A DNA stretch of 40,871 nucleotides from Flavobacterium sp. (GTDB taxonomy: Bacteria; Bacteroidota; Bacteroidia; Flavobacteriales; Flavobacteriaceae): NCBI RefSeq assembly GCF_025352015.1, contig NZ_JANXUG010000115.1, forward strand, positions 1-40,871, read 5' to 3'. This document shows, in pieces, positions 33,325-40,871 of this stretch. The notes beneath the pieces were generated by a model. That model worked only from the letters and a program-made list of their open reading frames with translations. It made no database searches and was not told the origin of the DNA. Made by a program: the position numbers and the translations under genes. Positions within the stretch are counted from its first letter, which is position 1, and each line of letters opens with the position of its first letter.

Positions 33325-34344
33325 ATGAAAGGAGTATTATTAGTAAATTTAGGATCGCCCGAAAGCCCAACTGCAAAAGATGTAAAACCATATCTTGATG
33401 AATTTTTAATGGACAGATTTGTAATCGATGTCCCGTTTTTACTTCGTGCTTTATTAGTTCGCGGTATTATTTTGCAAACCAGACCCAAAAAATCAGCGGC
33501 AGCTTATGCTAAAATTTGGTGGGAAGAAGGTTCGCCTTTGGTAGTTATATCAAAACGAATGCAGAAAAAAGTACAACAATTAGTAGATTTACCAACAGCT
33601 TTATCGATGCGTTATGGTACTATGACCATCTTAAAAGGATTGCAAGAACTGCACGACAAGGGCGTAAATGAAGTCCTACTTTTCCCTTTATATCCGCAGC
33701 ATGCGATGGCATCTACTACTACCATCGTGGTTTTAGCAGAAGAATTGCGCGCAAAACATTTTCCAGAAATGAAGTTTACTATTGTTCCTGCTTTTTATAA
33801 TAAAGAGAGTTACATTAAAGCTTTAGGAAATTCGATTAAAAAACAATTGGAAGGTTATGAATACGATCATTTACTGTTTTCTTATCACGGAATTCCAAAA
33901 CGCCATATTCGCAAAACTGATATTACCAAATCACACTGTAAAATAGACGGTTCTTGCTGTAACACGCCATCATTGGCACACGAATTTTGCTACCGTCATC
34001 AATGTTATGAAACCACAAAACAGGTGGTGAAATATTTGGGAATCCCCGAAGAAAAATACAGTCAATCATTTCAATCCAGATTAGCTGGTGACAAATGGTT
34101 AACGCCTTACACCGATGTTGAAATAAACAAAATGCCCGAAAAAGGAATTAATAGATTGGCGGTTGTAACTCCAGCTTTCGTATCGGATTGTTTAGAAACT
34201 TTGGAAGAAATCGCCATGGAAGCCAATCACGAATTTAAAGTGCATGGCGGCGAAGAGTTTAGAGCAATACCGTGTATGAATGATGGTGACGAATGGTGCG
34301 CCACGGTTGCAGATTGGATAAAGGACTGGGAGAAAAAAGACTAA
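33325..34344 (+). CDS. hemH: Ferrochelatase
   Basis: 339 residues. It begins KGVLLVNLGSPESPT and holds the proton-accepting His, H188 in LLFSYHGIPKRH, and the acidic C-terminal AVVTPAFVSDCLETLEEI. A cluster of cysteines (C205, C211, C212, C222, C227) sits in the middle; whether it binds a metal cluster cannot be said from sequence. It inserts Fe(II) into protoporphyrin IX. The start and stop are normal; the next gene starts 17 bases later. Confidence 0.97.
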   Translation: MKGVLLVNLGSPESPTAKDVKPYLDEFLMDRFVIDVPFLLRALLVRGIILQTRPKKSAAAYAKIWWEEGSPLVVISKRMQKKVQQLVDLPTALSMRYGTMTILKGLQELHDKGVNEVLLFPLYPQHAMASTTTIVVLAEELRAKHFPEMKFTIVPAFYNKESYIKALGNSIKKQLEGYEYDHLLFSYHGIPKRHIRKTDITKSHCKIDGSCCNTPSLAHEFCYRHQCYETTKQVVKYLGIPEEKYSQSFQSRLAGDKWLTPYTDVEINKMPEKGINRLAVVTPAFVSDCLETLEEIAMEANHEFKVHGGEEFRAIPCMNDGDEWCATVADWIKDWEKKD

Positions 34345-34361
34345 ACAACATAAGATTTTCA

Positions 34362-34904
34362 ATGGAATATTACAATTACCTAAAATCACTACACTTAATC
34401 TTTGTCATCACTTGGTTTGCGGGTTTGTTTTATATTGTTCGTTTATTTGTATATCAAATTGAAGCCAACAGCAAACCCTCTCCAGAAAGAGAAATTTTGT
34501 TAAAACAATACAAAATCATGACGTATCGTTTGTGGTACATCATCACATGGCCGAGTGCTGTTTTAGCGGTGTTTTTTGCAATTTGGTTAATTATATTAAT
34601 GCCAGATTGGTTACAAATGCCTTGGATGCACGTTAAATTGGGATTTGTAGTTTTATTAATCGCATACCAAATAAAGTGTCACTTAATTTACAATGAATTA
34701 CAAAACGATATTTTCAACTATTCTACCAACTTTATGAGATTATGGAATGAAGGCGCAACAATTATCCTATTTGCTGTAGTTTTTTTAGTAATTTTAAAAA
34801 ATGCATTTAATTGGATTTATGGTGTTGTCGGAATCTTTATGTTCTCGATTTTAATCCTATTGGGCTACAAGTTTTACAAACGAATAAGAGAAAAAAGTAA
34901 TTAA
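34362..34904 (+). CDS. hemJ: HemJ-type protoporphyrinogen IX oxidase
   Basis: 180 residues, four membrane helices. The N-terminal MEYYNYLKSLHLIFVITWFAG carries the conserved His (H11), followed by YIVRLFVYQ (R27); WMHVKLGF (H90, K92) and RLWNEGAT also match the HemJ family, a small heme-binding protein that oxidises protoporphyrinogen IX in many bacteria lacking HemG/HemY. The start is 34362, not the longer frame from 34293, which overlaps hemH. It follows hemH by 17 bases, and no other protoporphyrinogen oxidase is in the window, so this fills the step between HemF and HemH. Confidence 0.9.
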   Translation: MEYYNYLKSLHLIFVITWFAGLFYIVRLFVYQIEANSKPSPEREILLKQYKIMTYRLWYIITWPSAVLAVFFAIWLIILMPDWLQMPWMHVKLGFVVLLIAYQIKCHLIYNELQNDIFNYSTNFMRLWNEGATIILFAVVFLVILKNAFNWIYGVVGIFMFSILILLGYKFYKRIREKSN

Positions 34905-34906
34905 TG

Positions 34907-34966
34907 ATTAGTAACTAGTGATTACCATTGTATTGCTTTTGACTAGTTACTAATTACTAATCACTA
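34907..34966. repeat. Long inverted repeat between hemJ and the histidine kinase gene
   Basis: ATTAGTAACTAGT (34907-34919) is complementary to ACTAGTTACTAAT (34942-34954) across 22 bases; TAGTGATTA (34916-34924) also pairs with TAATCACTA (34958-34966). It begins right after the hemJ stop. There is no T-run, so it is not a classical terminator; a repeat or an RNA switch of alternative pairings is possible. Confidence 0.55.
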
Positions 34967-34971
34967 AAAAT

Positions 34972-36441
34972 ATGTTCAACGGATTCAAAATGTCAATGTT
35001 GTCACTTCGAATAAGGATTTTCCTTTCGATGATTATGTTGATTGTTATTGCCTCGGTTTTGATGGCCTCTATTTCGATAATTCAGTTTAAAAATGAAGCC
35101 AAAGAATATCATCAAAAACGATTAGATCAAAAAGAATTTGCCATAAAAGAACATATCAATTACATTCTTGCGAATACCACTTATCCGCTTACTGAAAAAA
35201 ATCTTCCCCTGATTTTTAAAGATAAAATTCATGAACTAGCAGACATTCATAATCTTGAGATTAATATTTATGGATTGGACGGAAAATTATTAAAATCTTC
35301 CAAATCCTCCTTTTCTATCGATAAAGTAGCACAACCAATTCCAAATTATGTGCTGAAACTCGTTCAGTCTACAGTGGAAAAAAGATATGTAGATATTAAG
35401 AATGTAAATGGAACTCAAAACCGATCTTCGTATAGCCAAATTAAAGATGATAAATTTAAACCTTTAGGGATTTTAAATATTCCTTATGTTGAAGATGATG
35501 GTTATTATCAAACCGAACTGCGTCAGTTCTTATTGCGTTTAAGCCAAGTGTATTCCTTTATGTTGATTATTGCCTTTGCTTTGGCGTATTTTCTCTCTAG
35601 CTATATTACTAAATCATTAAAAACCATTTCCGATAAAATAAACGAAACAAGTTTGAACCAAAAGAACGAGAAAATTGTTATTGAAGCCAACAGTAAAGAA
35701 ATGAATTTATTGATAAGAGCTTACAACGGCATGGTAGATAAATTGGAAGAAAGTGCCTCAAAATTAGCGCAAAGCGAACGGGAACAAGCATGGCGCGAGA
35801 TGGCAAAACAGGTAGCTCACGAAATAAAAAATCCGCTTACTCCCATGCGATTGACAGTGCAAAGTTTCCAAAGAAAATTTGACCCCAATGATGTTGAATT
35901 GAAACAAAAACTCAACGATTATTCCAAGACTTTAATTCAGCAAATTGATACGATGAGCGCAGTGGCTTCGGCGTTTTCTAATTTTGCATCGATGCCCGCG
36001 CAACAAAACGAAACGCTCAATGTGGTTCAGGTGGTAGAACTCGCGTTGGATATTTTCAATGAAGATTATATCGTTTTTAAAAGCAACAAAGAATATGTGA
36101 TTTCCAAATTGGACAGAACTCAATTAATCAGAATTATTACCAATTTGGTTAAAAATGCCATTCAATCTATACCCGATGAACAGCCAGAAAAGCAAGTTTT
36201 AGTATCGGTTAACGAAATAGAAAATGACGTCATCATTACAGTTAAAGACAACGGAATAGGCATTGAATCCGACAATATTGAACATGTTTTTGAACCAAAA
36301 TTTACCACTAAAACAAGCGGAATGGGATTAGGTTTAGGAATTATCAAAAACATTATTGAAAATTATAAAGGAACAATTACTTTTGAAACAGAAATGGGAA
36401 AAGGAACCACGTTTTTTGTCTCGCTTCCTATTGTAAAATAA
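34972..36441 (+). CDS. Membrane sensor histidine kinase, NtrY-like
   Basis: 489 residues. Two membrane helices (about 15-35 and 185-210) bracket a periplasmic sensor region; a HAMP-like linker (SYITKSLKTISDKINETS) leads to the phosphoacceptor helix with H283 in AKQVAHEIKNPLTPMRLTVQSF. The ATPase domain has NLVKNAIQSIP (N-box), DNGIGI (G1) and GMGLGLGI (G2). The ALTPMRL-type H-box is typical of NtrY. No response regulator adjoins, so it is an orphan; the signal is unknown. Codon 7 (MSMLSLRIRI) is an alternative start. Confidence 0.9.
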   Translation: MFNGFKMSMLSLRIRIFLSMIMLIVIASVLMASISIIQFKNEAKEYHQKRLDQKEFAIKEHINYILANTTYPLTEKNLPLIFKDKIHELADIHNLEINIYGLDGKLLKSSKSSFSIDKVAQPIPNYVLKLVQSTVEKRYVDIKNVNGTQNRSSYSQIKDDKFKPLGILNIPYVEDDGYYQTELRQFLLRLSQVYSFMLIIAFALAYFLSSYITKSLKTISDKINETSLNQKNEKIVIEANSKEMNLLIRAYNGMVDKLEESASKLAQSEREQAWREMAKQVAHEIKNPLTPMRLTVQSFQRKFDPNDVELKQKLNDYSKTLIQQIDTMSAVASAFSNFASMPAQQNETLNVVQVVELALDIFNEDYIVFKSNKEYVISKLDRTQLIRIITNLVKNAIQSIPDEQPEKQVLVSVNEIENDVIITVKDNGIGIESDNIEHVFEPKFTTKTSGMGLGLGIIKNIIENYKGTITFETEMGKGTTFFVSLPIVK

Positions 36442-36520
36442 ACACCGATTTGCTTCCCCAGATTGCCCTGTGGTCAAGGGTTGCAGATTATCACAACTTA
36501 TAGTACTTAAAAATCAAACT

Positions 36521-37303
36521 ATGAACTTTGAAAATATTCTTATCGCTATAGAAAATGGCATCGGACAAATTACCATCAGCCGTCCATCAAAATTAAACGC
36601 GCTCAATGTGGCAACGATTCAGGAGTTGCATACTGCTTTTGAAAATTTAGAAAGCAATACTGATGTCAGGGTTATTATCATCACTGGTGAAGGAGAAAAA
36701 GCATTTGTTGCGGGCGCAGATATTGCGGAATTTGCGGGTTTTTCGGTCGAAGAAGGCGCACAATTAGCAGCACAAGGACAAGAATTATTATTCGATTTTG
36801 TTGAGAATTTAAAAAAACCTGTCATCGCTGCCATAAACGGTTATGCACTTGGTGGCGGATTAGAATTGGCGATGTCATGCCATTTTAGAATAGCTTCTGA
36901 TAATGCCAAAATGGGGTTGCCCGAAGTTTCCCTAGGCGTGATTCCTGGTTATGGCGGAACACAACGTTTGCCGCAATTAATCGGAAAAGGCCGTGCTATG
37001 GAAATGATTATGACTGCCGGAATGATATCGGCAGAGGAGGCTTTTCGTGCAGGTTTGGTAAATCATGTGGTGCCGCAAACCGAACTTTTGGATTTTACAA
37101 AAGGCATTGCGAGTAAAATTATTAGAAATTCTCCTTACGCGATAGGCAGAGCCATAAAATGTGTCAATGCTAATTTCAAAGAAGGCATTAATGGTTTTGA
37201 AACCGAAATCAGAAACTTTGGAAAATGTTTTGGCACCGTAGATTTTAAAGAAGGAACTACTGCATTTTTAGAGAAGAGAAAAGCGGATTTTAAGGGAAAA
37301 TAA
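36521..37303 (+). CDS. Enoyl-CoA hydratase/isomerase (crotonase) family
   Basis: 260 residues from MNFENILIAIENGIGQ. The oxyanion-hole segments AGADIAEF and ALGGGLELAMSCHFR and both catalytic glutamates (E in GGGLELAM and E in LPEVSLGVIPGYGGTQRLP) are present, so it should be an active hydratase of short-chain enoyl-CoA in beta-oxidation. The frame is open upstream to 36470, but the ATG at 36521 gives the family start. It is followed 9 bases later by the broken gene. Confidence 0.93.
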   Translation: MNFENILIAIENGIGQITISRPSKLNALNVATIQELHTAFENLESNTDVRVIIITGEGEKAFVAGADIAEFAGFSVEEGAQLAAQGQELLFDFVENLKKPVIAAINGYALGGGLELAMSCHFRIASDNAKMGLPEVSLGVIPGYGGTQRLPQLIGKGRAMEMIMTAGMISAEEAFRAGLVNHVVPQTELLDFTKGIASKIIRNSPYAIGRAIKCVNANFKEGINGFETEIRNFGKCFGTVDFKEGTTAFLEKRKADFKGK

Positions 37304-37312
37304 ACAATCGAG

Positions 37313-38134
37313 ATGAAAAACTTTTTGTGGGTATTGCTTTTTGTAGGTTCCTGCATGGCACAGAAGAAAATTTCTGTGTACAACAGCGAAAATAAAAACC
37401 CTGTAAGCTACGCTAACATCTGGAAAGACAATGTATTTTACAAAACCATCGATTCACTAGGCGTTTTTACCATTGATGATAAAAATAAGGAAATCAATTT
37501 AAGGGTTACCGCCATTGGTTTCGAAGATAAAATCTTCCGTTCTTCTGCAAATGAAATACTTCTTAAACCTCACCTCACTGTTTTGGATGAAGTTAAAATA
37601 ACCCGAAAAAAGAATCCACAAAAACAAAGCTTTGGTAAATTCCAAAAATCCGGAAATGTTATGACTGCAGTTCAATATGACGCGCAAATGGCTTTGGTTG
37701 CCAAGTTTTTTCCAAATAATAAAACAGAAGACCTGCTTTTGAATACTGTAAAATTCTACACATTCACTGAAGACAAAAACAGAATCATTTCACTTTTGTT
37801 TTATACTAATGAAAATGGACAGCCGGGAGACTTGATCAATTCTGAAAATATCATCTGCCGACTCTAAAAAGGAAACCGGCTCAATGTCACAGATGTTTCT
37901 GGTGCTGATATTGTTTTCCCAAAGGAAGGTATCTTTGTTGTGCTTCAATATATGCTTTTGGAACAAAACAAAAATTACAATAAGGAATCCAATAATCCGT
38001 TAGCATTCTTTTATGAACCGAGTATATATATGAAAAATGTTTGGGACTATACTGATACTTGGTATATGGATAGGGACATCTGGAAAAAGAGTAAGTTGTA
38101 CTCTTTGAGTCTAGGAATTGAGGTTATGGAATAA
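37313..38134 (+). pseudogene. Carboxypeptidase-regulatory-like exported protein interrupted by an in-frame stop
   Basis: The frame runs from a signal peptide (MKNFLWVLLFVGSCMAQ) through a carboxypeptidase-regulatory-like beta-sandwich (about 20-95, with NPVSYANIW, TAIGFEDKIF and LDEVKI) to TAA at 37865-37867, codon 185. Beyond it the same frame stays open without shift to 38134, giving 88 more codons (DVSGADIVFPKEGIFVVLQYM onwards), so the whole would be 273 residues. A single substitution creating the stop in CTC-TAA-AAA is the simple explanation. It may be a recent pseudogene, a sequencing error or a readthrough site. Confidence 0.75.
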
Positions 38135-38142
38135 ACATTTTT

Positions 38143-38787
38143 CTATTTCATACCTTCCCATTCGCCATAAAATTGCGAAAGAAAGTTTTCCATGTAGAGA
38201 TGCCTTTGCAAAGCAATCTTTTTCCCCGTTTCTGTATTCATTTTGTCCTTTAACAACAATAGCTTTTCGTAAAAATGATTCAGTGTTGGTGACTCGGAGT
38301 TTTTATATTCTTCCTTACTCATACTTAAATTTGGTGCAATTGCAGGATTGTACAACACCCTATTTTTAAAGCCTCCATAATTAAAACATCGTGCAATTCC
38401 AATGGCGCCTAGTGCATCCAATCTATCAGCATCTTGAACAATTTGTAATTCTTTAGAATTGAATTTCTTTTCGAAATTTCCGCCTTTGAAGGATATGTTG
38501 TCAATGATGTTTATGACATGCGTGATAATTTCTTCTGAAATATTTTCACTTTTTAAAAAAGTTCTTGCGGTTTTTGGTCCAATGTTTTCATCGCCATCGT
38601 GAAATTTACTATCGGCAATGTCGTGAAGCAAAGCACCAAGCTTAACTATTGTTACATCACAAGCTTCCTCTTTGGCAATTAAAAGTGAGTTTTTGTACAC
38701 GCGTTCTATGTGAAACCAGTCATGACCGCCTTCGGCATTTTCGAGTTTTTCTTTTACAAAAAGTATTGTTTTAGCAATTATTGACAT
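38143..38787 (-). CDS. HD domain metal-dependent phosphohydrolase
   Basis: 214 residues from MSIIAKTILFVKEKL. The metal ligands are H26 in GHDWFHIERV, H55-D56 in ALLHDIADSKFHDGD and D121 in VQDADRLDALGAIG, the YpgQ/YedJ subgroup pattern of small HD nucleotide hydrolases. It probably hydrolyses a nucleotide or similar phosphate; no substrate can be read off. The frame extends to 38871, but that overlaps the desaturase gene and crosses a terminator, so 38787 is the start. It is convergent with the broken gene, 8 bases away. Confidence 0.9.
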   Translation of the reverse strand: MSIIAKTILFVKEKLENAEGGHDWFHIERVYKNSLLIAKEEACDVTIVKLGALLHDIADSKFHDGDENIGPKTARTFLKSENISEEIITHVINIIDNISFKGGNFEKKFNSKELQIVQDADRLDALGAIGIARCFNYGGFKNRVLYNPAIAPNLSMSKEEYKNSESPTLNHFYEKLLLLKDKMNTETGKKIALQRHLYMENFLSQFYGEWEGMK

Positions 38788-38800
38788 CTTTTTTAGGTTT

Positions 38801-38829
38801 AAAAAAATCCTTTCGGTGGGAAAGGATTT
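38801..38829 (-). terminator. Rho-independent terminator after the desaturase gene
   Basis: On the minus strand AAATCCTTTC, loop CCACC, GAAAGGATTT, then T-residues. It separates the desaturase from the HD gene on the same strand. Confidence 0.8.
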
Positions 38830-38843
38830 AAGTCTTTTATCTA

Positions 38844-39833
38844 TTATCTTATCATAGCGGGTTCTACCCATTTAAACAATTGCGATTCAGCGGGAATTAT
38901 TAATCGTTCCGAAACTTTAGCCATTCGAGCAGGCAGTTTCATCAAATAATCTCTTGCTTTTTCGGCTTCGTCCGTAAGTCCCGATAGCTTATCGATTTCC
39001 CATTTCTCAATGAGTTTTTGCATAATATCAACATAATCAGAAGCGGTATAAACCCCCATTCGTTGTGCCGAATCCGAGAAATTTAAGAATGCCGAGCTTA
39101 TTTTTTCGCCCGATTCTCTTAAGAATTGTGCTGGCATAACAATTTTTTGTTTCATCATATAATTGAAAGCCAATAGCATTTCGCTAGGATCTACTTTAAA
39201 AATTTGAGTTACAAACTCGCTGTAGGCATGGTGGTGTCTCATTTCGTCACCGGCAATCATTTTGCAAATTTTTGCCAACTTTTTGTCGCCATACTCTTTG
39301 GCAATTTGCGAAACTCTGTTGTGCGAAATATAAGTAGCTAATTCTTGAAAACTGGTATATATAAAGTTCTTGTAGGGATCACGACCCGTTCCTATATCGA
39401 ACCCATCGGCTATTAAATGTTGGGTGGTAATTTCTACTTCGCGCATGTTGACACGCCCTGACAAGTATAAATATTTGTTCAACAAATCTCCATGACGGTT
39501 TTCCTCACTTGTCCATTGGCGCACCCATTTGCTCCACGCATTATTTTCTACCTGACCCACTCCGTCAACATCCATCAACCACGATTCGTAAGTTGGCAAG
39601 GCTTCTTCGGTAATGGTATCGCCTACGAGCGTTACCCAAAAATCATAGGGCAAGTCTTTTGCTATTTCCCGTAATTCTTTTACTTCTTCAAAGAAATTTT
39701 CGGTTTCAGAGTTGGGTAAAAAATCGGTAGGTTGCCATATTTTTTCTATCGGAATCAAAAATTCATCCATGAAACCCTCGACTTTTTTTTCTAGAAATTG
39801 CATCACCTCTAGACGGATATTGTGTATTGACAT
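38844..39833 (-). CDS. Soluble acyl-ACP desaturase (stearoyl-ACP delta-9 type)
   Basis: 329 residues. The di-iron ligands form two EExxH-like units: EENRH (E111, H114) and DEMRHHHAYSEF (E197, H200), with E76 or E77 (ITEEALPTYES) and E164 (SFQELATY) as the remaining carboxylates. It introduces a cis double bond in acyl-ACP with O2 and ferredoxin, setting membrane fluidity. It is of normal length. Ferredoxin and reductase genes are not adjacent. Confidence 0.93.
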   Translation of the reverse strand: MSIHNIRLEVMQFLEKKVEGFMDEFLIPIEKIWQPTDFLPNSETENFFEEVKELREIAKDLPYDFWVTLVGDTITEEALPTYESWLMDVDGVGQVENNAWSKWVRQWTSEENRHGDLLNKYLYLSGRVNMREVEITTQHLIADGFDIGTGRDPYKNFIYTSFQELATYISHNRVSQIAKEYGDKKLAKICKMIAGDEMRHHHAYSEFVTQIFKVDPSEMLLAFNYMMKQKIVMPAQFLRESGEKISSAFLNFSDSAQRMGVYTASDYVDIMQKLIEKWEIDKLSGLTDEAEKARDYLMKLPARMAKVSERLIIPAESQLFKWVEPAMIR

Positions 39834-39849
39834 TAAAATTTTAAATTTT

Positions 39850-39891
39850 AAATTTTGAGTTTTATTATATATATTCTAAACTCAAAAATTT
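39850..39891. repeat. Imperfect hairpin between plsC-type and desaturase genes
   Basis: AAATTTTGAGTTT (39850-39862) faces AAACTCAAAAATTT (39878-39891), with one extra A. It lies between two minus-strand genes. Both sides are A/T-rich, so it might terminate the acyltransferase transcript. Confidence 0.5.
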
Positions 39892-39893
39892 GA

Positions 39894-40628
39894 TTACTTT
39901 TTTATTTTACTTATTACGGCGTTTTCTGTTTTTTGCATTACTTCTTCAAACGAAAATTCAGCAACGGCAATTGGATTGTGTATTATAAACTGCAAATTAT
40001 TTCCCAATCCCATAGGAAACGCACCAAATTTAACCATTTTCCACGAATTATTTATAGTAATTGGCACAACATAGGCAGAAGGCGCATATTTGCATAAGAT
40101 TTTTAAACCACTTTGAGCAAATTGTTTTGGATTTCCGTCTTTGCTCCTTGTTCCTTCGGGGAAGATTACGGCAGAGCGGTGGTGCGCTTCAATATATTCA
40201 GCCAAATGTTTGATCAAAGGAATGGCTTGTTTAGAATCTTTTCTATCAATAAGGATTGATCCGCCATGGCGCAAATTATAGGAAACACTCGGAATGCCTT
40301 TTCCCAGTTCGTTTTTGCTGACAAACTTGGTATGAAACCGCCGCAAATACCAAATCATTCCTATGATGTCGTACATACTTTGATGGTTTGAAACAAAAAT
40401 TAGAGGAACGTTGCCTGGAATGATTTCTTTATTTATAAACGTATAACGCGTTCTCAATAGGTTGGTGCATCGTACCAAAAAAAAATTCAAATAATCGACA
40501 CTTTTTTTATGCGCTTGATACCCAAAAATATTGAAACACACCCACTGAATGGGATGAAAAACAACCAAACACAAACCAAAACACAAATAGTAAACTACTG
40601 AAATGGGATACGAAATAAGCTTTTCCAT
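39894..40628 (-). CDS. plsC: 1-acyl-sn-glycerol-3-phosphate acyltransferase (PlsC family)
   Basis: 244 residues. Two hydrophobic segments at the N-terminus (about 8-40) anchor it; HX4D is NHQSMYD (H82, D87), motif II SILIDRK (residues 124-130) and motif III FPEGTR (156-161). It adds the second acyl chain in phosphatidic acid synthesis at the inner membrane. The desaturase next to it fits a lipid role. Confidence 0.92.
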   Translation of the reverse strand: MEKLISYPISVVYYLCFGLCLVVFHPIQWVCFNIFGYQAHKKSVDYLNFFLVRCTNLLRTRYTFINKEIIPGNVPLIFVSNHQSMYDIIGMIWYLRRFHTKFVSKNELGKGIPSVSYNLRHGGSILIDRKDSKQAIPLIKHLAEYIEAHHRSAVIFPEGTRSKDGNPKQFAQSGLKILCKYAPSAYVVPITINNSWKMVKFGAFPMGLGNNLQFIIHNPIAVAEFSFEEVMQKTENAVISKIKK

Positions 40629-40743
40629 AGCATAAAAATAGAATACAAAAATAGCAAAATAGGACGGTTTTCATCGACCCAAAACAACTTTGATGGTTTT
40701 GCTTTTTTTATAGAACAAATAGTTTACTAAAATATAGCAAATA

Positions 40744-40871
40744 ACCCGTTGGATGAAATTAAATTATTTGATTTATGATCTATCAAAGATAAATTTATTG
40801 ATATATTGAACCAGTGTTAATGCTGTTATTTTTGCCAAAATTGCTTCGCCAGTTCGAGCAAACTCTCGGGT
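40744..40871 (-). mobile_element. End of an insertion sequence (IS982-like), running off the right edge
   Basis: The transposase 3' end (below) is followed by 29 bases up to ACCCGTTGG at 40744, a plausible IS terminus because I recall IS982 members ending in 5'-AC. The other end lies outside the window, so the terminal repeat cannot be checked. Confidence 0.5.
40773..40871 (-). CDS. IS982-family transposase, C-terminal 32 residues only
   Basis: Reading in from the right edge on the minus strand gives 32 codons and a TAA at 40775-40773. The peptide contains EAILAKITALTLVQYINKFI, which resembles the conserved C-terminal helix of IS982 transposases. The catalytic part is outside the window. Confidence 0.6.
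   Translation of the reverse strand, partial: TREFARTGEAILAKITALTLVQYINKFIFDRS

Noticed and set aside
34293..34361. Longer start for the HemJ-like protein
   Set aside because: The extra 23 codons overlap hemH out of frame and give no sensible N-terminus, while MEYYNYLKSLH fits the family start.
38788..38871. Longer start for the HD protein
   Set aside because: It would cross a rho-independent terminator and overlap the desaturase gene; the ATG at 38787 gives a normal HD protein.

Overview
The window is AT-rich DNA from a member of the Bacteroidota, almost certainly Flavobacteriaceae and probably Flavobacterium or a close relative. The signs are a gliding-motility lipoprotein (GldH), a secreted protease with a type IX secretion C-terminal sorting domain, many TAnnTTTG -7 promoter boxes instead of TATAAT, a soluble acyl-ACP desaturase, a flavobacterial-type lycopene cyclase and a bacilliredoxin. 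Coding density is high. No tRNA, rRNA or CRISPR array was seen.

Layout. 1-1.7 kb: 5' part of an M13 metallopeptidase, cut by the window edge. 1.8-7.5 kb: metal region with a SCO1-like copper chaperone, feoA-feoB plus a 41-residue Cys-rich FeoB partner, and, convergent, a DtxR/MntR-type regulator with an Nramp transporter fused to a universal-stress domain. 7.6-9.5 kb: outer-membrane barrel protein coupled to lycopene cyclase. 9.9-13.8 kb: bacilliredoxin, TrhO tRNA hydroxylase with an extra C-terminal barrel, PSP1/RicT protein, GldH. 13.8-19.7 kb: class A PBP, a structured intergenic repeat, both subunits of a 3-oxoacid CoA-transferase, two unknown small proteins and a fused SpmA/SpmB-type membrane protein. 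19.8-22.8 kb: secreted subtilisin. 22.8-34.9 kb: heme biosynthesis. 34.9-40.9 kb: NtrY-like histidine kinase, enoyl-CoA hydratase, a gene broken by an in-frame stop, an HD hydrolase, acyl-ACP desaturase, PlsC-type acyltransferase, and the 3' end of what looks like an IS982-family transposase running off the right edge.

Heme is the main theme. hemA, hemC, hemD, hemE, hemF and hemB lie on the minus strand (32.1 to 24.5 kb), with hemH and a HemJ-like protein on the plus strand behind a divergent AraC-type regulator. That covers glutamyl-tRNA to heme through the protoporphyrin branch except hemL. The series also carries three genes unrelated to heme synthesis: a small kinase-fold protein between hemC and hemD (ATGA overlap with hemD), an HNH nuclease coupled to hemE, and a truncated Bro-N antirepressor fragment. 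Two tandem near-palindromes with the core ACAATTTGT lie just upstream of hemF. A c-type cytochrome lipoprotein and an O6-methylguanine methyltransferase follow hemB.

The most promising items for follow-up are the kinase-like protein and HNH/Bro-N cargo inside the heme operon, the paired palindromes before hemF, the bidirectional promoter with a DtxR-like palindrome at 7.6 kb, the TrhO-barrel fusion and the intergenic element at 16.1-16.2 kb. All functional statements come from reading motifs; no database search was run.
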